Origin: CABQCM01 sp965145485
GTDB lineage: Bacteria > Bacillota > Clostridia > Oscillospirales > Acutalibacteraceae
Assembly (NCBI GenBank): GCA_965145485.1
Contig: CBCTCU010000036.1
Span: forward strand, 1-28,838
Direction of reading: 5' to 3'
Length of the DNA: 28,838 nt
Shown: positions 23,433 through 28,838 of the stretch, in pieces
Position numbering within the stretch: the first letter of the stretch is position 1
Layout: each line of letters starts with the position of its first letter
Made by a program: the position numbers and the translations under genes
The notes under the pieces: generated by a model
Told to the model about the DNA's origin: nothing
Database searches by the model: none
What the model saw: only the letters and a program-made list of their open reading frames with translations

Positions 23433-24152
23433 TTAAACAAAAACATCCTGCGGCTTCTTTTTTTCCTTGATCGGGTAGAGGGTCAATTGCCCCTGTATGT
23501 CGCAGGTGCCGAGAAACACCTCTTTGGCGGTGTGATAGCCCTGCTGCTTGAGCTGTGAGAGCAACCATGCCTCGTTGTGCCCCATTTTTTGCAGGTTGTC
23601 CCCCAGGATGCGTCCATCCATGATCACCGGCGCTGCGGGACGTTCTGGGGCGGGCGACAGTTGGAAATCGGCCGGTGTCGCCGGCCGGTGTTCGGCGCGG
23701 GGGAGGAAGCTGATGGCGCCGTTGCACTCGAGCACGGCGGTTTCAATCTGGGTGAGGTCGTAATACCCTGCGACGCGGGCAAGGGTAAGGAATTCACTCA
23801 GGTCCAGATGGGCCTTTTTCATATTGTTGCGGTAGAGATTCCCTCGGTCCATCAGCACGAGAGCGCGCCCCGACAGATAACGCCGCAGCCGGATTGACCG
23901 GCTGGATACCACCGAGATAAGGACGGCACAAGCCGCGTAAACTACCATGGAAACCATCCCCAGGTAGACCGGCTTTTCCAGCTCGGTCGCCATCTCGGCC
24001 GCGATGGAGCCAATGGTGATACCCACGATGTAGTCGAACATATTCAGCTGCGATATCTGTTTTTCCCCCATCAGCTTGGTCAACAGAAACAGCACCACCA
24101 GGGAGGCGATCGAGGAGAGCGCCACCCGTAATATGTCCATAAGCCATTCCAT
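23433..24152 (-). CDS. DUF421 (YetF-family) membrane protein
   Basis: A 239-aa membrane protein. Three N-terminal helices (about 5-25, 38-57, 62-83) contain the family signature KLMGEKQISQLNMFDYIVGITIGSIAAEMA. They are followed by a cytoplasmic two-part domain with RALVLMDRGNLYRNNMKKAHLDLSEFL and a second beta-rich part (APVIMDGRILGDNL). Function is unknown; Bacillus relatives are linked to spore germination or envelope biology. The ATG follows GGGGGG by about nine bases. Single gene; no clear promoter or terminator was found. Confidence 0.88.
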   Translation of the reverse strand: MEWLMDILRVALSSIASLVVLFLLTKLMGEKQISQLNMFDYIVGITIGSIAAEMATELEKPVYLGMVSMVVYAACAVLISVVSSRSIRLRRYLSGRALVLMDRGNLYRNNMKKAHLDLSEFLTLARVAGYYDLTQIETAVLECNGAISFLPRAEHRPATPADFQLSPAPERPAAPVIMDGRILGDNLQKMGHNEAWLLSQLKQQGYHTAKEVFLGTCDIQGQLTLYPIKEKKKPQDVFV

Positions 24153-24497
24153 CCCTTGCTTCCCCCCTTTTTGTATGCTGCCGTATGATTTCTACGCCGC
24201 AGCAGGCCGCATGGCTTATTATGATGCAAAAAACGGGGAATCATACCCGATATAGCGGAAATCGATGCGAGCGGGGCTGATGGATTTGCAAAACCGGAAG
24301 GGCGGGGCTGTATCCTTAGCACACGGGGCAAGAGAAATGTGGTGAATTATGGTAAAAATACCAAAGGTTGAAATTGCTCAGAAAAGAGAGTATAATACCT
24401 TTATCTATTTTTTTCAGAGCAACCCAACACGGGGCGGGGAGGGCCGGCGGCCGGCTCGTAATTTGATCCGCCGGATAACAAACCAAAGGATGTTTTC
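24153..24497. other. Divergent spacer before the flippase gene
   Basis: Holds the flippase promoter (24368-24396) and its roughly 95-base leader on the right. No coding frame of interest. Confidence 0.4.
24368..24396 (+). promoter_or_regulatory. Sigma-A promoter of the flippase gene
   Basis: TTGAAA (24368-24373), exactly 17 bases, TATAAT (24391-24396). Transcription should start near 24403, leaving a leader of about 95 bases. Confidence 0.88.
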
Positions 24498-26033
24498 ATG
24501 AGAACCAAGCAAGCATTCAAAAATACCATTACCAGCATTCTGCTGCAACTGGTTTCCATTGTGCCGGGCATTGTGATACCGCGGCTTTTTACGGCTTTGT
24601 ACGGGTCGGCGGTCAACGGCCTGGTGACCTCGATCAGCCAGTTTATCACCTATATGGGCCTGGTGGAAGCGGGCATCGGCGCTGCAAGTATGGTGGCTCT
24701 TTACCGGCCGCTTGCTGACAAAGACGTCGGGTCGATTAACGGTATTATTTCCGCTGCAAAAGCTTTCTATATGCGTTCTGGCATGATCTTTGTGGTTCTT
24801 CTTTGCGCTTTGGTTGCCTTTTATCCCTATGCGGTAGAGAGCGAGATCACCGACGTTACCTTCATCCGTACCATGATTGTGGTATTGTCTCTCAATGGTG
24901 TGGTTGACTATTTCTTCTTGGGAAAATACCGTGTGCTGCTGATGGCGGATCAACGAGGTTATGTCATTTCTATCGCGCAGATGGTCGGCACGATTGCCAC
25001 CATGGTCGCCTCCATTGTCCTGATTGAGCTGGAGGCGTCTGCCATACTGGTCAAATTTTCAACGGCGGTGATTTATATTCTTCGTGCCGTTGCGGTGGCG
25101 ATTTACGTGCGCCGCCATTATTCCCATCTGTCTTTCCGGGCCAAGCCCAATATGTCGGCCCTTGGCCAGCGCTGGGACGCGCTGTTGCATCAGGTTGTTG
25201 GCATGGTGGTAAACAATACCAGCGTTGTTCTGCTGACTTTGTTGTTGAAGGTCAACGCTTTGGTGGAGATCAGCGTTTACAGTGTCTATAATCTGGTGAC
25301 CTACTCTTTGTCGAGTGTTATGAATGCTTTTACCAATGCATTGAGCGCCGGTTTTGGCCAGGTGATATCCACCAATGAAAACGACGTCTTGCGGCGCAGC
25401 TATAGCAGCTATGAATACGCCCTTTTCTTAATTACGTTTATTATGTATTCCTGTATGGCGACCATGCTGCATCCCTTCGTGTCGATCTATACCGCGACAT
25501 ATTCGGATGGTGGGAATTATGTACGCTGGTCGCTGGTGGTTCTGTTCACTTTGTCCGGGTTGCTGCAATCGCTTCGTATGCCCGGGTTGACCCTCATTAT
25601 GGCAGCCGGCCACTACCGGCAGACAAGAGGGCGCGCGATTCTTGAAGCGGCGATCAACCTTGTGGTTTCCCTAGCGCTGATTGGGCCTTTGGGGCTCAAC
25701 GGCGTCATGATCGGCAGCTGTGTGTCTTATTTGTATCGCAGTACCGACGTCATTGTTTATGTTGCCAGGCATTTTGTGCCCGGTACGTTGAAAAAGACGG
25801 TGCAGCGCCTGTTGCGTAATTTCGTAGCGTCGGGGGTCATGATTGCCCTGGGTATCATGTTCCTGCCGCAATGGACCGATAGCTGGATCGTTTGGGCGTT
25901 AGCCACGGTGGGTTTTGGTATCGTGGATTGCGCTGTCCTCGTAGGGGTCAACCTGCTGTTTGAGCCCGCCGAGTTCAAGGAGCTGATCGGCCGGGTCAAG
26001 GGGATTGTCACACGCAAAGGTTCCAAGGCGTAA
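24498..26033 (+). CDS. Polysaccharide/oligosaccharide flippase (Wzx-like, MOP superfamily)
   Basis: A 511-aa integral membrane protein with about 14 predicted helices. It starts with the family's typical N-terminus (FKNTITSILLQLVSIVPGIVIPRLFTALYGSAVNGLVTSI compares well with RfbX/Wzx proteins). It moves lipid-linked sugar units across the cytoplasmic membrane during surface polysaccharide assembly. AAGGA lies eight bases before the ATG. Its codon use looks slightly less GC-rich than the neighbours. The nearest sugar gene is the GT4 transferase on the opposite strand, so the rest of the glycan pathway lies outside the window. Confidence 0.88.
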   Translation: MRTKQAFKNTITSILLQLVSIVPGIVIPRLFTALYGSAVNGLVTSISQFITYMGLVEAGIGAASMVALYRPLADKDVGSINGIISAAKAFYMRSGMIFVVLLCALVAFYPYAVESEITDVTFIRTMIVVLSLNGVVDYFFLGKYRVLLMADQRGYVISIAQMVGTIATMVASIVLIELEASAILVKFSTAVIYILRAVAVAIYVRRHYSHLSFRAKPNMSALGQRWDALLHQVVGMVVNNTSVVLLTLLLKVNALVEISVYSVYNLVTYSLSSVMNAFTNALSAGFGQVISTNENDVLRRSYSSYEYALFLITFIMYSCMATMLHPFVSIYTATYSDGGNYVRWSLVVLFTLSGLLQSLRMPGLTLIMAAGHYRQTRGRAILEAAINLVVSLALIGPLGLNGVMIGSCVSYLYRSTDVIVYVARHFVPGTLKKTVQRLLRNFVASGVMIALGIMFLPQWTDSWIVWALATVGFGIVDCAVLVGVNLLFEPAEFKELIGRVKGIVTRKGSKA

Positions 26034-26405
26034 TATTCTGTCGAAATCACCAGAAAACGGGCGGCAGGCACAGACGCTGGAAGGTCTACGCCGGTTATCC
26101 TTTACAAGGCACATTGTAGGCTATCCCTCTTGTGGGCTTGCCGTCCGCCGTAGGCAAACTTGCATAAGCCAATATACACAACAAGCATCCGTATGGTCAT
26201 CATACGGATGCTTTCCTGTTTTATGCCCGTCGTTCGAAAAAGCCGGAAATGTTCCTGCTTTGCCGAATGGGGGAAGATTATAAATCCGGCCTTGGTCGAA
26301 GGCCAATCTAATACTGCGCGTGCGGGCCATGGGGAATGATAGGATGCGCGCAAAGGGTAAAGGGCAGATATCCATGCCTATGCCAGCATCGGAAAGCCAA
26401 ATAGA
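26034..26405. other. Convergent spacer between the flippase and GT4 genes
   Basis: Apart from the terminator at 26183-26222 no feature is seen. Short frames lack ribosome binding sites. Confidence 0.4.
26183..26222 (+). terminator. Terminator between convergent flippase and GT4 genes
   Basis: Perfect 13-bp arms AAGCATCCGTATG (26183-26195) and CATACGGATGCTT (26201-26213), loop GTCAT, then TCCTGTTTTA. It may serve both directions. Confidence 0.7.
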
Positions 26406-27485
26406 TTAGAGTGAGTCGATCAGCGCCCGCCACTGGTTGACGATGCTTTGTTTGGAGAATTTATCCAGATTATCCTGCGAGTGGTCGGACATGGACTGGC
26501 GCAGCCCGTCGTCCTCGATCAGGCGGCAGATGGCGTTGCCAAGCAAATCCAAATCATACGGCGGCACCAAAATGCCGTCCACGCCGTCGCGCACAATCTC
26601 GCGCGGCCCGGTTTGGACGTCAAAGCTGACGATCGGCAGGCGGTTGGCCTTTGCTTCGAGCAGCACCAGCGGCATCCCCTCACGGTAGGAGGGGAGTACA
26701 TACATGGCGTAGTCCCGGTACCGTTCGGCCAGATCGGTGCGCATGCCCATCAGGTTTACATGATCCTCCAAATCGTTTTCGGCGATAAGGGCCTTTACCA
26801 CCGGCATCATCTCGCCGTCGCCAAACAGATCCAGCTGCCAATCGGGATGCTTCCTTGCCACTGGCGCAAAGGCCTTGACCAGCAGGTCAAAGCCCTTCTC
26901 ATGGCCGAAGCGCCCGGCCGATACAATCCGTTTCGACGTTGCCCGGTATTCCTCCGACCGGGGGCAGTCCAGGTCGATCCAGTTGTAAATGCACTGCACC
27001 CTGCTCTTTTTCAGATGGAATTTGCGGCGGTAATCGTCGCGGCTCTGCTCGGTCAGGGTCACCACACGATGGCTGAGCAAGGAACTCAGCAGGCGGATGA
27101 AGACAATGTCCTTTCGCTCCCACTGGTTCATCAGTGCGCCGTGGTCGCAAAACACCAGCTTGGTTTTGGTGCCAAAGCGGGCCGTGCTGGTCAAAAAGCC
27201 GGGATAGTTGCCCATGATGATGGCCACGTCGATTCCATGCTCGTTAAAGTAGCGGCGCAGCGGCTGCTTAAGGTCCCGGCGCATATCCCGCAGCCGATAA
27301 TCGGCGCCGAGCAGGGCGGTGAATTGGACACGGTCGTCCAGCGTATAGGTGGGCTCGCCGCCCATCGAGAGGCTGATGAGGTGAACCTCATACCAATCGG
27401 CCAGCGCAGCCGACAGGGAGGCGGAAACCTGCTCGACCCCTCCGCGCACCGACATATCGTAATCGACAATGCAGACTTTTTTCAT
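26406..27485 (-). CDS. Family 4 glycosyltransferase (GT-B fold)
   Basis: A 359-aa cytoplasmic transferase. It has the N-terminal Rossmann half (CIVDYDMSVRGGVEQV with the glycine loop), then the GRFGHEKGFDLL motif at 191-202 and FGDGEM. The E-x7-E pair (Glu269 and Glu277 in SYREGMPLVLLEAKA) binds the nucleotide sugar. It adds a sugar from a nucleotide donor with retention of configuration; donor and acceptor are unknown, but surface polysaccharide assembly is likely given the flippase beyond it. The ATG follows GGAGGGG by ten bases. Confidence 0.92.
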   Translation of the reverse strand: MKKVCIVDYDMSVRGGVEQVSASLSAALADWYEVHLISLSMGGEPTYTLDDRVQFTALLGADYRLRDMRRDLKQPLRRYFNEHGIDVAIIMGNYPGFLTSTARFGTKTKLVFCDHGALMNQWERKDIVFIRLLSSLLSHRVVTLTEQSRDDYRRKFHLKKSRVQCIYNWIDLDCPRSEEYRATSKRIVSAGRFGHEKGFDLLVKAFAPVARKHPDWQLDLFGDGEMMPVVKALIAENDLEDHVNLMGMRTDLAERYRDYAMYVLPSYREGMPLVLLEAKANRLPIVSFDVQTGPREIVRDGVDGILVPPYDLDLLGNAICRLIEDDGLRQSMSDHSQDNLDKFSKQSIVNQWRALIDSL

Positions 27486-28121
27486 CCGCAGTATCCCCTC
27501 CAGATTGTATCGTTTGCGTATCCCACCCGGTTACCATAGTAATGATCGGGTGGGTCAGCCGTCGCCCCGTGGGCTCGGGAACCCTGTGTATCATCATGAA
27601 ATCCGTCGTGGCGCGATCTTCCCCGCCGTGCGCGATCGAATGCCTGGCGGGGACATGCCGCTACGACGCAACCTTGTGTCCTGGCGCCGCGTATCCGTCA
27701 TAAACCGGGAACTCTACATAGAATTTCGGGCAGCTTGAGCTGCCATTCCCCCAACCAGGGAGGAAGCAGACGGGCCACAGGCAGGGCGAGCGGCGGCGCG
27801 GTCAAACCTCCCGCCCGAAAGACGGAGCACGAAAGCACAGCGTCATGTGCTTTCGTGCGAGTAGGTTTGAATGGGTTACGAAAACCACCGGTTCGGCCGG
27901 GGGAGGCATCCCCCAAAAAGCATTCGCCTCCAACAACAGGCCAAGCGATCCGCCCACAGGAGGTATTTCACGAAAGAAAACTACCTACCAGACGGTTATC
28001 GTCCGTTCGCCGACGGCGGGGCAAGCAAAGCGGGCGGCGTGAATGCAAGATACTTTGCGACATTCGGCCGTGGTTATCGCAAGTCTCCGCTTTGCCGGTG
28101 GTACTGACTGTAATACCGTCC
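27486..28121. other. Long spacer between the GT4 and GH2-type genes
   Basis: About 636 bases. Contains a perfect 13-bp hairpin, GCACGAAAGCACA (27827-27839) with TGTGCTTTCGTGC (27846-27858), loop GCGTCA. It is the only strong structure and could end the GH2 transcript on the minus strand, although the T run after it is poor. Frames of 60-90 codons have no family pattern. Confidence 0.4.
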
Positions 28122-28838
28122 TTATTTCGTAAGCGCCCACGCGTCGACCTGGTCGAAGAAGGCGACGACAGCGTCGATATCGGCGCGGCGCTCTGCACTG
28201 TCGGGCGCACCCTTGTGGGCGAGGAAAAGATAGCGGTTTTCGCGTACCTCCTGGCCGCAAATGGCCTGCAGGGTGATCTGGATGGGCTTCCCAGTGCCGG
28301 TGAGCGAAATTTTGCCGGCGCTGACGCGATCGCCAAAGGAAAGGGTCATCTTTGTCTCCCCGCTGCCGAGGAAATCGCCGCCGACCTCCTGCGCCGTCCA
28401 GCGCAGGGTGACCTCTTGCTGCTCAAAGCGGTCGCTGTGAAGGAAAATCTCCCCCTCGAAGGCCTGGCCCTCGGTCAGGTAAAGGGAGTCGTATTTGAGC
28501 GAGGGATGCAGCGAAGCGAAAGCCTCGCCCACCATCTTGTAAGAGAGCTTTTTGTCGTAGTAATGGTCGACCATCGAGCAGTTGGCGACGTTGGGCCAGG
28601 GCTCATTGAGAGACCAGATGCTGCTGCCGCAGTTTTGGAAGGCGCGGCGGCTGTTGGATTCCACCGCGTAGCGCAGCGCCTCACCCTGGATAAACTGGTC
28701 GATCTTGACCATCTCGGTCAAATCCCTGGGCTGGCCGACCACGTCGACGTCGCGGGGCAGCGCGTTCCACCATTCGCCATGGTGGCGCCAGACATAGTCG
28801 CCGTTGTCGAGCACGCCGATGTGGGAGGGGCCGCAGAT
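28122..28838 (-). CDS. Glycoside hydrolase family 2-type protein, C-terminal part
   Basis: The frame is open to the right edge, so the 5' part is missing; the visible 238 residues start at ICGPSHIG. The segment WSLNEPWPNVANCSMVDHY and the following KKLSYKMVGEAFASLHPSL resemble the end of the TIM barrel in GH2 beta-mannosidase/beta-glucuronidase-like enzymes. The remaining residues form beta-sandwich repeats (GEIFLHSDRFEQQEVTLRW). NEPWPN sits where GH2 barrels carry a substrate loop; the catalytic acids cannot be assigned without the rest. It fits the polysaccharide-degrading theme of the GH3 and dockerin genes. The family is likely, the specificity open. Confidence 0.65.
   Translation of the reverse strand: MCGPSHIGVLDNGDYVWRHHGEWWNALPRDVDVVGQPRDLTEMVKIDQFIQGEALRYAVESNSRRAFQNCGSSIWSLNEPWPNVANCSMVDHYYDKKLSYKMVGEAFASLHPSLKYDSLYLTEGQAFEGEIFLHSDRFEQQEVTLRWTAQEVGGDFLGSGETKMTLSFGDRVSAGKISLTGTGKPIQITLQAICGQEVRENRYLFLAHKGAPDSAERRADIDAVVAFFDQVDAWALTK

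Overview
The window looks like chromosomal DNA from a spore-forming, anaerobic, plant- or gut-polysaccharide-degrading clostridium, most likely of the Oscillospiraceae/Ruminococcaceae type. The evidence is a cotJA-cotJB-cotJC spore-coat operon, a two-component acyl-CoA dehydratase activase system, a secreted protein ending in a type I dockerin, GH3 and GH2 glycosidases, strong AGGAGG-type ribosome binding sites, sigma-A promoters of TTGACA-N17-TATAAT type, and GC-rich genes separated by AT-richer spacers. There are no rRNA or tRNA genes, no CRISPR array and no prophage.

Layout. 1-584: right end of an IS3-family (IS150-like) insertion sequence. 663-4918 (-): acyl-CoA dehydratase activase of 973 aa followed by a 423-aa companion, colinear with the single ~1400-aa protein of many clostridia; promoter at 4983-5011. 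5152-7547 (+): GH3 beta-glycosidase with a canonical promoter, a perfect 16-bp operator-like palindrome at the start of the transcript, a leader hairpin and a strong terminator. 8085-8562 (+): candidate structured RNA and a small DUF6514-like protein. 8571-9462 (-): two-domain DtxR-family metalloregulator and a hairpin-rich downstream tail. 9463-10281: long spacer with a four-unit hairpin repeat array and a run of palindromes. 10282-12145 (-): mutY, rnhA and a very cysteine-rich TIGR04076-like protein in one tight operon. 12480-13431 (-): Mrp/NBP35 Fe-S carrier with promoter and terminator. 13574-14737 (+): cotJABC. 15030-17507 (+): NatAB-like ABC exporter with a 7-1-7 palindrome over the -35 box. 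17604-19443 (+): secreted dockerin protein. 19697-21058 (-): D,D-carboxypeptidase, divergent from a metallophosphoesterase (21161-21835 +). 22276-22932 (+): pentapeptide-repeat protein. 23433-24152 (-): DUF421 membrane protein. 24368-26033 (+): polysaccharide flippase. 26406-27485 (-): GT4 glycosyltransferase. 28122-28838 (-): C-terminal part of a GH2-type glycosidase that runs off the window.

How the genes relate. Most units are short, independently promoted operons of ordinary housekeeping or accessory function. Themes that recur are Fe-S or metal biology (activase, MutY, Mrp, DtxR-like regulator, Cys-rich TIGR04076 protein, Mn catalase CotJC) and envelope/glycan work (GH3, GH2, dockerin protein, carboxypeptidase, flippase, GT4). 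I found no convincing new multi-gene system. The least explained signals are non-coding: the repeat array at 9647-9973 with compensatory stem changes, the structured leader before the DUF6514-like gene, competing hairpins near 10210-10250, and three operator-like sequence pairs or palindromes placed precisely at strong promoters.
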